64,000 nucleotides of DNA from Bacteroidales bacterium (GTDB lineage: Bacteria > Bacteroidota > Bacteroidia > Bacteroidales > UBA12077). The DNA is taken from the NCBI GenBank assembly GCA_021108325.1, contig JAIORB010000080.1, forward strand, positions 1 through 64,000, in the 5' to 3' direction. The notes beneath the pieces are model-generated. The model saw only the letters and a list, made by a program, of their open reading frames with translations, searched no databases and was not told the DNA's origin. Numbering within the stretch: the stretch's first letter is position 1; every line of letters begins with the position of its first letter. Shown in pieces: positions 7,994 through 17,609 of the stretch. A program made the translations under genes and the position numbers.

Positions 7994-10900
7994 TTATTGA
8001 ATCATAATTTTAGAAACTTTAAGGTTTTTACCATCATTTATTCTGAGGTAGTAAATACCACTTGCATTATTGCTAATATCAATAGTTTCTTTATAGAATC
8101 CATCCTGGTTGATTTCTTTAGTAAATACAACCTGACCCTGAATATTGATAATTTCAACATTGAAAGTTCCTGCTTTGCTTGCATTCATTTCCAAAGTAAA
8201 GTTGCCATTACTTGGGTTAGGATAGATATTCATCGAAACAATTCCGTCAGGGTTATTAATGCCAACAGCAGTAACACTATACGTTCCAGTTGCTGTTCCT
8301 GTAGCAGAGCCGTCAGAAGCAGTGATTTTATAGAACACATCAGATGAAGAAGCAGGTATTGTACCTTCAAATTCGTCCGTTGTTCCCACTTGTGTGAATG
8401 TAACTTCAGTATCTTCTGATCCTTCAGCAGCACCGTAGTATAATCCAACAGTTAAAGCATCTGCTGCAACTTCTTCATCTGTAATTGTAGCTGTAATAGT
8501 TACAGCATCTGTTGATGAAGGAGTAGTAGGATCAAGAGTAATATTATCTATTACTGGGTATGCATTTATGTCATTAACATCCCTTGGAGTGATTTTATCT
8601 CCATAATAGGTTTGTCTTGCTCCGGTAATGTTATAAACTCCTCCAATAGTAAAGGTATGCTGATAACCAAGAATGTCGTCAACCATGATTTCGTTACTAT
8701 TTGTATCTGTAAAGGTCCATTCTTTATATGTTGAAGGACCATCTATACATTCAAGATTGCTTAAAGAAATTAATACCCCTTCATACTTTTCTTCTAATGC
8801 TTCTGCTACTGTTAAGCTAAGAGCATCAGGTATAGTAACTCCTGTGTTTAATCGATTAATTTCTAACACATTGATGAGTTGCGTACCATTTTGATATTCT
8901 TCTACAGTTGCAACAATTGAAATAGAATCGCCTTGATTTACAATGCTATCTGTAAAAACATATACGCCGTTCCAAGCTTTAGCAGAATCTTGCATAAAGA
9001 AACCATCATTTCCAACTCCTGTAACCACCCCGTAAGTCTTTGCTAGTGCTCCAAGATGTTGAGAGTCTCCAGACGGTACAGTAGACCATTGAATTTCATA
9101 AATTGAAAGATCGTATGCATTTTGAACGAATACTGCTACTTGCCAATCTGTATAACTTCCGTCTTGAGCTGTAACTCTATAATCAACAACATAACTAAAA
9201 TCAGTTACTACACCTGATTCAGGATTTGCAGTTGCCCCTGGTGATAATGTAAATATTGGTATTAGGGCATCATCATTTGTTCCATAAGGCATATAAACAT
9301 CAATAGTATGATTTATTGTATCAAGTACAACACTATCCATATTTTCGATTTCAAATGATAAAAAATCGGATTCATCATTAAGTGTTGCGGAAACAGTAAC
9401 CGTTACGGTCCAATCTTTTGTGCTTTCATCTTCGGCAGTAACCGTGTAAACTACAGGACTTGTAAAGTCTTGCTCAAGACCGGAAACAGGGCTGATTTCA
9501 GCATCATCTGAAACTGTAATTGTTGGGGTTAATGCAGATGCATCTGTGCCATTAATTACGGTTATTGCAACATCACCCGTTGCTGTGGTAATTGTAGCAG
9601 GTTCTAAATCAATATCATTTCCGAAAGTAAATGTTAATATTTCAGCCTCAGAACTTAAGCTAGTTGAATGAGACCCAAGGTCGTCAAAATAATTTGCGTC
9701 ATGAACTTCCCATTCAGAGTCATCTGCATTTGTTCCAGAAGAAGTTGTCCAATCTATATTACCTTCTATGATACCAGGCTTTCTTATTAAAGTATGATTA
9801 GCAGTAGCACCTGTAATACCGGCAACATCAAAATCGTTTCCATCTGGATTATTTGGATTTCCAATAATATCAATAAGTGTAGTATCGGAACCTGCAATTT
9901 TAAATAATCCGCGAGCATCATTTCCTGTTACTGTAGCAGCATATTCAGCTGACCAGTCCGCAACATCTTGAAGTGCTGCATCAGCGCCATCATCAACAAT
10001 TACGTAAACATCTTTCGCAGCAATAGTTGCACCATCAGGGAATATATATAAATATTCCCAACCTGTTGCGTCATTTGCTGATCCTCTTAAAACATAATTA
10101 GATAGATCAACTTCAGCATCTGTTGGATTATAAATTTCAAGAGCTTTATTGTTACCTCCATCTCCTTCAATATATTCTGAGAAGAACAGACCTCCTTCAG
10201 GGCCAATTGAGAAAACAATAGAGTAAGTAAGCTCAGTTGTACCATCTTCAGCAGTAACAACAACTGTAGCTGTACGTTCTGCTTCTGTTCCGTCAAGATT
10301 TGTAGCTTGTGTAACAACTGCATTTGCATCAGGATCATTTTCCGTTGCGGCAACTGTTGGTACAACGGTAGTTCCATAAGGAACTTCAACATTATAAGTA
10401 TATATTGTAGCGCTGAAACCATCAACAGTTTCACCATCAACAGTCAAATCACTCAATGTTGCATCGTTGTTTGCAATAGTTGTAAATGTAGCTGATTGTA
10501 ATACAGACTCATTACCTGCTGCATCTTCAACAGCAGCAACAGAAACAAATACATCTTGATTATAATCGAAATCAGCCGTAGGAACAATAGTAATAACTTC
10601 TTTATTAACATCAATTGTAGCATCGAACGTAATATTAGTTCCAGCTGCATCCGTGTCTTTTAATGTGATTAACGCGTCAACATTAGTATCATCAATTGCA
10701 GATGCATCCGTATTTAAAATCGCTTCATTAAAAGTAATGAGTATGCTGGAGTTAATTACTACATCAGTTTCTGCGTCAGCAGGATCAAAGGCTGCGATTG
10801 GAGCTTCGTCATCAATTGTTGTGAACGAAGCATTTGTTATAGCAATTGCTACATCCGCATCGCTTTCTAATTCATCAGCAATTTCTACAAAATATAGTTG

Positions 10901-13849
10901 ATTTGCTTTAAGTGTTGCATCAGGAACTACAGAAATTGAATCTTTTCCTGCATTTATAGTTGCTGTGAAAGCAACATCAGCTCCGGAACCATCAGTTTCT
11001 TTTAATGTAATCATTGCTGCAAGGTCTCCATCAACAACAGGGCTATCATCTAATTTACGAACAGCTCTGTCAAATTCTATAGCAATAGTGGTATCTCTGC
11101 CAATATCAGTTGATCCATTTGCAGGTGTAATTGTTACTATAGGAGCAGCATCGTCAACAGTAGTAAATGTTGCATTTCCAGAAGCTCCTTGATTTGCAGA
11201 TGCATCTTCATACTGATCTGAAATAGCATAATAGTAATCAGTTAAACCATCAAGAGGAAGCGTATTAGGAGTAATAGTAATAATATCATTAGTTCCATTA
11301 ATAGTTGCATCAAAAGGAACATTAGCTCCTCCAGCATCTGTTAATGTAAATGTAAGTAAAGCCTTGGTTGATGTATTATCAAATGTAGCTCCACCTATCG
11401 CATATATTGCTTCATCAAAACTAATAGTTATGGCAGTATTTCTCGCAACATTTGTGGCTGCATCGGCAGGATCAAATGTATAGATTGGTGCAATTTCATC
11501 AGCTATTTCGAAATTCCATGTATCTTTATCTGTTATAGAAAACTGTGCGTTATCTTGCATATCTACAATAACACCCGCAGCAATTTCAACATACAACATA
11601 CTATCGTTTGGCCAATCTGTTGTATGGTTAACAGTTACGGTTGTTTCTGTAATAACAATAGCAGCATCAGCTATAGGATATGAAACAACTTCTATATCAC
11701 TATTATATTGTTTTATAATAATATTTCCAGTTCCTGCTTTTACATCCTCATCAAAATCAATTTGCAGGCTTTGGGTTCTTACAACATCAGATGATTCATC
11801 AGCAGGAGTATAAGAGTTAAATACAGGACCTGTAATATCATTTATAGCGAATGGTACTTCGTTAGATATAGGATTCTGATCTGTTTGATCTAATAATCTT
11901 AGCTTGTAAGTACTGGCTTCTTCTGCATTAGCTGGAACCTGGGCAATAAGAGTTCCTGCCGCAGGATCAATATCTGTTACAAAAGGGTCCCATGAAAATC
12001 CTGCTTCGTTCCAAACTTCAAGTGTAAGAAGGTCGGTTTGGTTATAAGTTACAAAATCGACAGTAACATTTTCTTCTGTATCGAATGTTAATCCTGCAAG
12101 TGGTGATTGTAATAATATAACTGCCGAAGCATTATTTGTTCCATAAAAAGTTATATTATCAACTCCCCAACTACGATAATCCGTATAATGATACTCATAA
12201 GCAAGGTAAAAGTCTCCGGAAATTGCAGAAATATCTATACCTCCTGATGTTGTCCATGTGCTTGAACTTCCAGGTGTTGGAAATGTTAATTCGGTCCATG
12301 TTGCTGTTCCAAGATTGGTTGTATCACCGTTATAATCAGTAGAATAATATAGTTTCAAATAATTACTGCCATCATCTGATCCATATTGCCACCATAAATC
12401 GAATATTAGATGTGGATTATCAAGGAAACTATGATTTAAAACAGGAGAAATTAACCAGTCAATTTCAAGTTCACTTGAACCCCAACCATTACAATGAGCA
12501 TGGTCGGTATCAAATTCCCAAAATTTTGTATCTCCTGATTCATTGTAAGTATTCCAGTGCCCAAGGTCAGCATCGAATGTTTCTAATACAAAACTTTCAG
12601 GAGTAGTAACAGAAACTTCCGGAATTGTTCCATCCAGTTTGTAATCAATGTCAATACCACTATTGGTATACGACCACATTTTAAAAGTATACTCAGTATT
12701 TTCTGTTAAGCCTGTAAAATCAACAGTTTGAATTCCGTGAGCTACTTTTTTAATAAAAGTTGTTTCTGTTTCATCTGTTCCATCAACCGGAGCAACAATA
12801 CCAGTACCATCGCCAGCCTCAGCTTTTATTATATATCCATCAGGAACTTGAGTACCTGCATCTGCATCTGTCCAGGTAAGAGTTATTGATGAATTTGTTT
12901 TGTCAGATTCAGCTAAACTAGTGGCTTGATTAGTAGGTTCTCCAAGTATTACGGTGTAGCTTTGCTCTTCAGATGTTTTAGTTTCAGTAGTGTTGTATGC
13001 AACTGCAATTTCATAATAAACAGTTGTTCCACCGGTTTGAGCAGGAATGTCTGAATCTGCGTCATAAGCATTACCGCCTGTATTTGTCATGGTAATTGGG
13101 TTTGTTAAAGACCCACTTGAGGTGCCCCAATTTACTGCTACTGCATTGATTGTATTGGAATTAGCATCCACATCAGCAGTAACATTAACAGCATCAGAAG
13201 GAGTAACCGAAACAGGAGTATGTGCAATATTTGAAATTATTGGTAATGTTCCAATCCATTCTCCGGGATCAAAATCTGCAGGTGCGTCTTGAGTACCATC
13301 ACCGAAACCTTGATCGTTATCTACATTCCACTCATTAGCATCCCAAGTTGTATTTCCAGTTGTAACAGTTTCTTTTCTTTCAGCTCTTCCATCTTCAAAA
13401 TTTTGTGCTGTATTTGCATTGTTAGAATCTTCACCAGGTACTCCAAAGATATCAACATTTTCATCGCTAGCGTTAATTAAGTAAATTTTATCATCACCAT
13501 TACTGTCTGCAGGGCCTCCTGTTCCAATGCTTTGGTCAGCAGCGAATCCATAAACAGTATTAAATTCTGTTCCATTTGGACTAATAATATAAAATCCTTT
13601 TGCGGGAATCGTCCCTGTTAAATTTACTGGAGTCTGTGGAACAGTATTATCATTAGTGTATCTGCCAATTTTCCATCCTGTACTAAAATCTACAGATGAG
13701 GAACCAGCATTGTATAATTCTACAAATCGTGCTCCAGAGTTATTGTTTGGATCTGCGAGCTCCGTAATAAATACCTGCCCAAAACTACTTTGCCAACCAG
13801 CAAAAAGAAATAAGGCTAATAAAAATTTAAAAAGTAAGTGTTTTTTCAT
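7994..13849 (-). CDS. giant secreted multidomain protein with T9SS C-terminal sorting domain
   Basis: A 1951-residue exported protein. MKKHLLFKFLLALFLFAG...FGQ is a signal peptide. In rough order follow: a lamin-tail-like domain (26-150), an Ig-like stretch, a fibronectin type III domain (about 300-415), a choice-of-anchor-J/MAM-like domain (420-580), four SbsA/Big_5 Ig-like repeats (about 675-1110), each beginning with a variant of P-x-x-x-F-x-P-A-D, a cadherin-like beta-sandwich (1110-1205), a second lamin-tail domain (1205-1390), two related beta-sandwich repeats (1395-1575), an OB-like region (1580-1765) and an Ig-like domain. The last 85 residues (MNIYPNPSNGNFTLEM onward, ending VSKIMIQ) are a type A T9SS sorting signal. 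No catalytic domain was recognised. A role in adhesion or cell-surface structure is inferred. Confidence 0.88.
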   Translation of the reverse strand: MKKHLLFKFLLALFLFAGWQSSFGQVFITELADPNNNSGARFVELYNAGSSSVDFSTGWKIGRYTNDNTVPQTPVNLTGTIPAKGFYIISPNGTEFNTVYGFAADQSIGTGGPADSNGDDKIYLINASDENVDIFGVPGEDSNNANTAQNFEDGRAERKETVTTGNTTWDANEWNVDNDQGFGDGTQDAPADFDPGEWIGTLPIISNIAHTPVSVTPSDAVNVTADVDANSNTINAVAVNWGTSSGSLTNPITMTNTGGNAYDADSDIPAQTGGTTVYYEIAVAYNTTETKTSEEQSYTVILGEPTNQATSLAESDKTNSSITLTWTDADAGTQVPDGYIIKAEAGDGTGIVAPVDGTDETETTFIKKVAHGIQTVDFTGLTENTEYTFKMWSYTNSGIDIDYKLDGTIPEVSVTTPESFVLETFDADLGHWNTYNESGDTKFWEFDTDHAHCNGWGSSELEIDWLISPVLNHSFLDNPHLIFDLWWQYGSDDGSNYLKLYYSTDYNGDTTNLGTATWTELTFPTPGSSSTWTTSGGIDISAISGDFYLAYEYHYTDYRSWGVDNITFYGTNNASAVILLQSPLAGLTFDTEENVTVDFVTYNQTDLLTLEVWNEAGFSWDPFVTDIDPAAGTLIAQVPANAEEASTYKLRLLDQTDQNPISNEVPFAINDITGPVFNSYTPADESSDVVRTQSLQIDFDEDVKAGTGNIIIKQYNSDIEVVSYPIADAAIVITETTVTVNHTTDWPNDSMLYVEIAAGVIVDMQDNAQFSITDKDTWNFEIADEIAPIYTFDPADAATNVARNTAITISFDEAIYAIGGATFDNTSTKALLTFTLTDAGGANVPFDATINGTNDIITITPNTLPLDGLTDYYYAISDQYEDASANQGASGNATFTTVDDAAPIVTITPANGSTDIGRDTTIAIEFDRAVRKLDDSPVVDGDLAAMITLKETDGSGADVAFTATINAGKDSISVVPDATLKANQLYFVEIADELESDADVAIAITNASFTTIDDEAPIAAFDPADAETDVVINSSILITFNEAILNTDASAIDDTNVDALITLKDTDAAGTNITFDATIDVNKEVITIVPTADFDYNQDVFVSVAAVEDAAGNESVLQSATFTTIANNDATLSDLTVDGETVDGFSATIYTYNVEVPYGTTVVPTVAATENDPDANAVVTQATNLDGTEAERTATVVVTAEDGTTELTYSIVFSIGPEGGLFFSEYIEGDGGNNKALEIYNPTDAEVDLSNYVLRGSANDATGWEYLYIFPDGATIAAKDVYVIVDDGADAALQDVADWSAEYAATVTGNDARGLFKIAGSDTTLIDIIGNPNNPDGNDFDVAGITGATANHTLIRKPGIIEGNIDWTTSSGTNADDSEWEVHDANYFDDLGSHSTSLSSEAEILTFTFGNDIDLEPATITTATGDVAITVINGTDASALTPTITVSDDAEISPVSGLEQDFTSPVVYTVTAEDESTKDWTVTVTVSATLNDESDFLSFEIENMDSVVLDTINHTIDVYMPYGTNDDALIPIFTLSPGATANPESGVVTDFSYVVDYRVTAQDGSYTDWQVAVFVQNAYDLSIYEIQWSTVPSGDSQHLGALAKTYGVVTGVGNDGFFMQDSAKAWNGVYVFTDSIVNQGDSISIVATVEEYQNGTQLINVLEINRLNTGVTIPDALSLTVAEALEEKYEGVLISLSNLECIDGPSTYKEWTFTDTNSNEIMVDDILGYQHTFTIGGVYNITGARQTYYGDKITPRDVNDINAYPVIDNITLDPTTPSSTDAVTITATITDEEVAADALTVGLYYGAAEGSEDTEVTFTQVGTTDEFEGTIPASSSDVFYKITASDGSATGTATGTYSVTAVGINNPDGIVSMNIYPNPSNGNFTLEMNASKAGTFNVEIINIQGQVVFTKEINQDGFYKETIDISNNASGIYYLRINDGKNLKVSKIMIQ

Positions 13850-14317
13850 AATAAATAAATTTAGGTTTGTATTAAGTTAATTAATTTTTCAAAAATAAGT
13901 TTTCCATTTTTTTATAAGGGAAAAGGGAGGTTAAGTTATTATTAAATTTTTGGAATCACAAGATTTTAAACTTCATTTTTATGAACAGATTGTTAATAAA
14001 AAGGCTATTAGAAACATATGATTTTAACACTCATCAAAATAGAAAAATATGCTAAAATCAATAAAAAAAGAGCTCTAATTTTCTGGTAATAAGCTGTATG
14101 CCATATACTGTAAGCTTCAAGCTACATGTAAACTGGTAAAATAATAAAATGGTGAATTGTTTCCTGACTCATGACAATTGAAATATAACAGCTAAGAGCC
14201 AATCGCTAAAAGCTATTTTAAAACCTGACAATAATCATCGGACTTCTTAATTCCTTTTTTGTATTATTGCAATCTAAAATCTCATATCTAAATACTCATG
14301 TCTAAAATCTAAAAAAA
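13850..14317. other. gene-free spacer between divergent genes
   Basis: No coding frame or RNA gene is recognised in these 468 bases. There are short, degenerate AT-rich repeats: CTAAAAGCT-type sequence near 14210 and TCTAAAATCT-type units just before the nitroreductase start (about 14271-14314). Promoters for both flanking divergent genes must lie here, but no good TTTG/TAnnTTTG pair was found. Confidence 0.5.
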
Positions 14318-15064
14318 ATGTTAGATACAATACTCAATCACAAATCAATACGTAAATATAAAAGTACTCCAATATCAGAAAAGGATTTACAGGAAATTCT
14401 GGAAGCGGGAACCCGTGCATCAACTACCGGTAACATGCAAATATATTCTATTATTGTTACCCGCGATGAGGAGATGAAAAAGAAACTGGCACCTACACAT
14501 TTTAATCAGCCTATGGCTACCCAGGCTCCTGTTTTATTAACTTTTTGTGCCGATATTAATCGTTTTAATAAATGGTGCAAAGCTCGTAATGCAGAACCCA
14601 GGTATGATAATTTTCTTTGGTTCACTAATGCGGTTATTGATGCCATGCTTGTTGCTCAAAACTGTTGTATTGCTGCCGAAGATAAAGGTATGGGAATTTG
14701 TTACCTGGGAACAACAACTTATACTGCCGATAAAATTATTGAAATACTGGAATTACCAAAAGGTGTTATTCCAATTACTACTGTTGTTGTTGGTTATGCA
14801 GACGAAAATCCTGGATTAACCGATCGTTTACCTGTAGAGGGAGTTATACATTACGAAACTTATAAAGATTATTCGAACGAAGATATCGATCGACTTTATG
14901 CTGAAAAGGAATCTTTAGAATCTACGAAAGCTATTTTAGAAGAAAATCAAAAAGAAACATTAGCGCAGGTTTTTACAGATAATCGTTACAAGAAAGCAGA
15001 TAACATTCATTTTTCAAATGTATTTTTTGATGTACTAAAGAAACAAGGATTTTTTAATCAGTAA
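14318..15064 (+). CDS. nitroreductase-family oxidoreductase (NfsA/FRP-like)
   Basis: A 248-residue flavoprotein of the nitroreductase superfamily. Members bind FMN and use NAD(P)H to reduce nitroaromatics, quinones or flavins. The FMN-phosphate site is visible as HKSIRKYKSTPIS (8-20) and the substrate/FMN region as AGTRASTTGNMQ. MGICYLGTTTYTADKI and VVGYADENP follow as expected. The C-terminal 60 residues are a charged helical extension seen in NfsA/FRP-type members. The physiological substrate is unknown. The gene is single and its 3' end is partly duplicated downstream (see the repeat at 15186). Confidence 0.87.
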   Translation: MLDTILNHKSIRKYKSTPISEKDLQEILEAGTRASTTGNMQIYSIIVTRDEEMKKKLAPTHFNQPMATQAPVLLTFCADINRFNKWCKARNAEPRYDNFLWFTNAVIDAMLVAQNCCIAAEDKGMGICYLGTTTYTADKIIEILELPKGVIPITTVVVGYADENPGLTDRLPVEGVIHYETYKDYSNEDIDRLYAEKESLESTKAILEENQKETLAQVFTDNRYKKADNIHFSNVFFDVLKKQGFFNQ

Positions 15065-15199
15065 ACTACGAAAATAATATCTTATTGTCATTCCGGGCGG
15101 AGACCCGGAATCTCAAAATAGGATACATTAATAAATTCCGCATCAAGTGCGGAATGACATAAAAATATTATCCGTACATAGATCGGGATTTTTTAATCA
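15047..15199. repeat. 14-bp direct repeats bracketing a palindromic repeat
   Basis: GGATTTTTTAATCA occurs at 15047-15060, as the last codons of the nitroreductase gene, and identically at 15186-15199, followed in both by a TAA-containing tail. Between the copies lies the palindromic element 15086-15159. This looks like a duplicated gene end created when the repeat arrived. Confidence 0.55.
15086..15159. repeat. palindromic intergenic repeat (TGTCATTCCG ... CGGAATGACA)
   Basis: The outer 10-bp arms TGTCATTCCG (15086-15095) and CGGAATGACA (15150-15159) are exact complements. Inside are two smaller hairpins: TTCCGGG/CCCGGAA (15091-15110) and ATTCCGCA/TGCGGAAT (15135-15155). Repeats of this GTCATTCCG type occur intergenically in many bacteria. 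Only this copy lies in the window. Confidence 0.75.
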
Positions 15200-15231
15200 A
15201 TAAGATACATGTAACAAGCTTCATGAATTAT

Positions 15232-15267
15232 AGCCATTCTCAAAACTAATTGTGGATGGCTTTTTTT
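15232..15267 (+). terminator. rho-independent terminator-like hairpin
   Basis: AGCCAT-type sequence from 15232 pairs with ATGGCT ending at 15261, with a few mismatches and an A/T-rich loop, and a run of T follows to 15267. It could end transcription from the nitroreductase gene, whose stop lies 170 nt upstream. Confidence 0.6.
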
Positions 15268-15299
15268 ATATAGCAATTGAATATTTTGAATACATGAAG

Positions 15300-15466
15300 C
15301 TAGTGTGACAATTACTAAATTCTATTACTTATTTCACGCCCTTTTTTCCTTTCTGCTGCGTTAAAATTATTAACTGTAGCTAAGGCTATGCTTGCAAATT
15401 TTGCCTTGCATAAAGAAAAAAATATCATAAAATATTAGTAACACAATTTAATAATTGCCACACTAG
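15300..15466. mobile_element. MITE-like element with 36-bp terminal inverted repeats
   Basis: The left end (15300-15335, starting CTAGTGTGACAATTACTAAA) and the reverse complement of the right end (15431-15466, starting CTAGTGTGGCAATTATTAAA) agree at 29 of 36 positions. The first eight bases are identical. The 95-bp interior has no coding capacity. No clear target-site duplication is visible. This is the structure of a miniature inverted-repeat element that would be moved by a transposase encoded elsewhere; no transposase lies in the window. Confidence 0.7.
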
Positions 15467-15611
15467 AGGCTAAAAGCTAAAAGCTTGTTTATGATTGGAC
15501 ATAACCTAAAAATTACTTGAAGATTTCAAGATACAGATATACCAAATAGTTTAATTTCAAGTTATCTGTTTATATTTGAGTTCAATCTAAAAATTAAAAT
15601 AATTGCACTTT

Positions 15612-15712
15612 AGGTGCTTAGCGCCTGCCTGTTGCAGGCAGAGATTTGTTAACAAGCTGATAATAAGATTGCTAATATTTAAGTGTTTTGTAAAGTTAGC
15701 CGCTTAGCACCT
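15612..15712. repeat. inverted repeat sharing its core with 947-1029
   Basis: AGGTGCTTAGCG (15612-15623) and CGCTTAGCACCT (15701-15712) are complementary at 11 of 12 positions, with a 77-nt loop. The arm is nearly identical to AGGTGCTAAGCGG at 947-959. The loop carries a second hairpin, CTGCCTG-TTG-CAGGCAG (15625-15641), belonging to the CCTGCC palindrome family. The right arm runs into the 5' end of the next reading frame. Confidence 0.65.
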
Positions 15713-15730
15713 TTTAAAAATATTTTAAAA

Positions 15731-17485
15731 TTGAAGCTTTTTAAATCAATATTATTAATTGGTGTATTTTTATTAATACATAATATAATTTATAGTCAGT
15801 CGGCTATTTATAAAACTATTTTCTATTCCGAAAAGGAGATACCATCAGATATTTTAAAATCATATAAAAATATAACGGGTGATAGTCTTTATATTATAAG
15901 TCAATTAGACTTACTATTAAATGATTTTTACTCGAATGGTTATCTTGCAGCTGGTATTGACAGTATTAAGTTTGATACATCATTAATTAATACATATTTA
16001 CATATTGGAGATAAATATTATTGGAGTAAGCTGGATTTTTCAAACCTGGAGTTTGAATTAAAGGAAGAACTTAATCTAAAAAAGAAAAAATTTGATATTG
16101 TTAATTTAAGTGAGTTTCAGAATCTTAAAAATGAAATATTGTCTTTTTATGAAAATTCAGGTTACCCTTTTGCTAGTGTAAGTACAGATCCTTTTGAAAT
16201 AGACGACTCGGTGTTTAAGGCTACCTTGGTAGTTAATAAAGGAGATTTTTATGTTATAGATAGCTTGATAATAAAAGGTGAAGCAAAAATATCATCGAAT
16301 TATTTAAAAAGAACATTGCAAATTGAACATGGTATACCTTTTAATCAGAAAAGAATTAATGGGATAGATAAAAAGATAAATGATTTGAGGTTTTTATCGG
16401 AAATAAAACCTGCCGAAATTGAATTCAGAGATGAAAGTGTTGACTTATACCTTTATTTGCAAAACAAAAAGGCGAATATGTTCAATGGTATAATAGGATT
16501 TTTACCTGAGAATGAGGAAACAGGGAAACTGTTAATCACCGGAGAATTAAATTTGGGTCTTATAAATTCGTTTGGCAGGGGCGAGGAGATATTCCTGAAC
16601 TGGGAAAAAATGGAATCGTCAACACAAAAACTTGATATTGGATTCATGTATCCATACTTATTCAGAACAAACCTTGGACTGGATTCTGATTTTGGTTTGT
16701 ATAAAAAAGATTCCACATATTTATCTTTGAATGCCGGACTTGGTTTACGATTGTTTTTAAGTTATGATGATTATATAAAAGGGTATTATCGTTATAAGAG
16801 TTCTGTACGAATTGGTGATGATGAAAATATAAATTCGTCAATGAATTATGCTGATGTTAAATCTAATCTTTTTGGGGCTTCGTATAATTTGTCTGAATTA
16901 GATTACCGGTATAATCCACGAAAGGGTATTGAATTGAATTTATTTGCCGGTACCGGTTTTAAAAATATTATTGATGCAAAAAATATTATCGATAGCTTAG
17001 ACCTGAATACAGATAATAAAACACTGGAAGTTGAAGCAGGCCTTGATCTGGATATCTATTTTCCGATTTATAATAATTTTGTTTTTCATTTTGGGAATAC
17101 AAGCAGGTATTTAGATCAATTTGCTGATAATGATAAAGAACCTATATTTTTTGAAAATGAACTTTACCGTTTTGGGGGAGCCGGTTCGTTACGCGGATTC
17201 GACGAAAGTATATTTCTTGCTTCTGTTTACTCATTACAGAATATAGAAATAAAATATTTATTCGAGCAAAACTCTGCTTTCTATGTTTTTTGGAATGGTG
17301 CTTATTATTATAAAAATGTAGTACAAAATATTACAGAAGATTTTCCCTGGGGATTCGGAATCGGTCTTGATTTTGAAACTAAAGCCGGAATATTTTCATT
17401 GAGTTATGCCTTAGGTAAGCAATTTGATAATCCATTTGAAATACAAACAGCCAAGATTCATTTTGGGTATGTTAGCCGGTTTTAA
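15731..17485 (+). CDS. BamA/TamA-family outer membrane beta-barrel protein
   Basis: A predicted outer-membrane protein of 585 residues from a TTG start at 15731, which gives a clean signal peptide (KLFKSILLIGVFLLIHN...SQS). The frame stays open to a GTG at 15683, but those 16 extra codons lie in an intergenic repeat. Residues of about 30-260 form POTRA-like alpha/beta repeats with segments such as IDSLIIKGEAKISSNYLKRTLQI. The last 330 are a 16-strand-type barrel. GGAGSLRGFDES, near residue 490, is the conserved RGF/RGY lid motif of the Omp85 family. The C-terminus ends in KIHFGYVSRF, aromatic as in barrels. The substrate is unknown. It lies apart from any bam operon. Confidence 0.8.
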   Translation: MKLFKSILLIGVFLLIHNIIYSQSAIYKTIFYSEKEIPSDILKSYKNITGDSLYIISQLDLLLNDFYSNGYLAAGIDSIKFDTSLINTYLHIGDKYYWSKLDFSNLEFELKEELNLKKKKFDIVNLSEFQNLKNEILSFYENSGYPFASVSTDPFEIDDSVFKATLVVNKGDFYVIDSLIIKGEAKISSNYLKRTLQIEHGIPFNQKRINGIDKKINDLRFLSEIKPAEIEFRDESVDLYLYLQNKKANMFNGIIGFLPENEETGKLLITGELNLGLINSFGRGEEIFLNWEKMESSTQKLDIGFMYPYLFRTNLGLDSDFGLYKKDSTYLSLNAGLGLRLFLSYDDYIKGYYRYKSSVRIGDDENINSSMNYADVKSNLFGASYNLSELDYRYNPRKGIELNLFAGTGFKNIIDAKNIIDSLDLNTDNKTLEVEAGLDLDIYFPIYNNFVFHFGNTSRYLDQFADNDKEPIFFENELYRFGGAGSLRGFDESIFLASVYSLQNIEIKYLFEQNSAFYVFWNGAYYYKNVVQNITEDFPWGFGIGLDFETKAGIFSLSYALGKQFDNPFEIQTAKIHFGYVSRF

Positions 17486-17609
17486 TTTCTGGTTACAGGT
17501 TTCTTGTTTCATTAATTCTCTTTTCTTTTAAGTTGACTAATTGTCTGAATTTTCATAACTTACTAAGTTTTTATGTTTAAGAAATAAAACTTTAATTAAA
17601 TTTATGTTT

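Larger units (their letters stand above)
15200..15730. other. repeat-rich gene-free region before the BamA-like gene
   Basis: About 530 bases without a supportable gene. In order it contains a terminator-like hairpin (15232-15267), the 167-bp MITE-like element (15300-15466), CTAAAAGCT repeats (about 15469-15486) and an inverted repeat with an internal CTGCCTG hairpin (15612-15712). The remainder is AT-rich and featureless. Confidence 0.6.

Noticed and set aside
10653-11192. Antisense frames within the giant secreted-protein gene
   Set aside because: Low-complexity Ser/Ala/Val-rich shadows of the repetitive Ig-like domains. They lack start context and homology.
15291-15480. Possible CRISPR array or small RNA gene
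   Set aside because: There are no regularly spaced direct repeats. The signal is one pair of terminal inverted repeats, better explained as a MITE.
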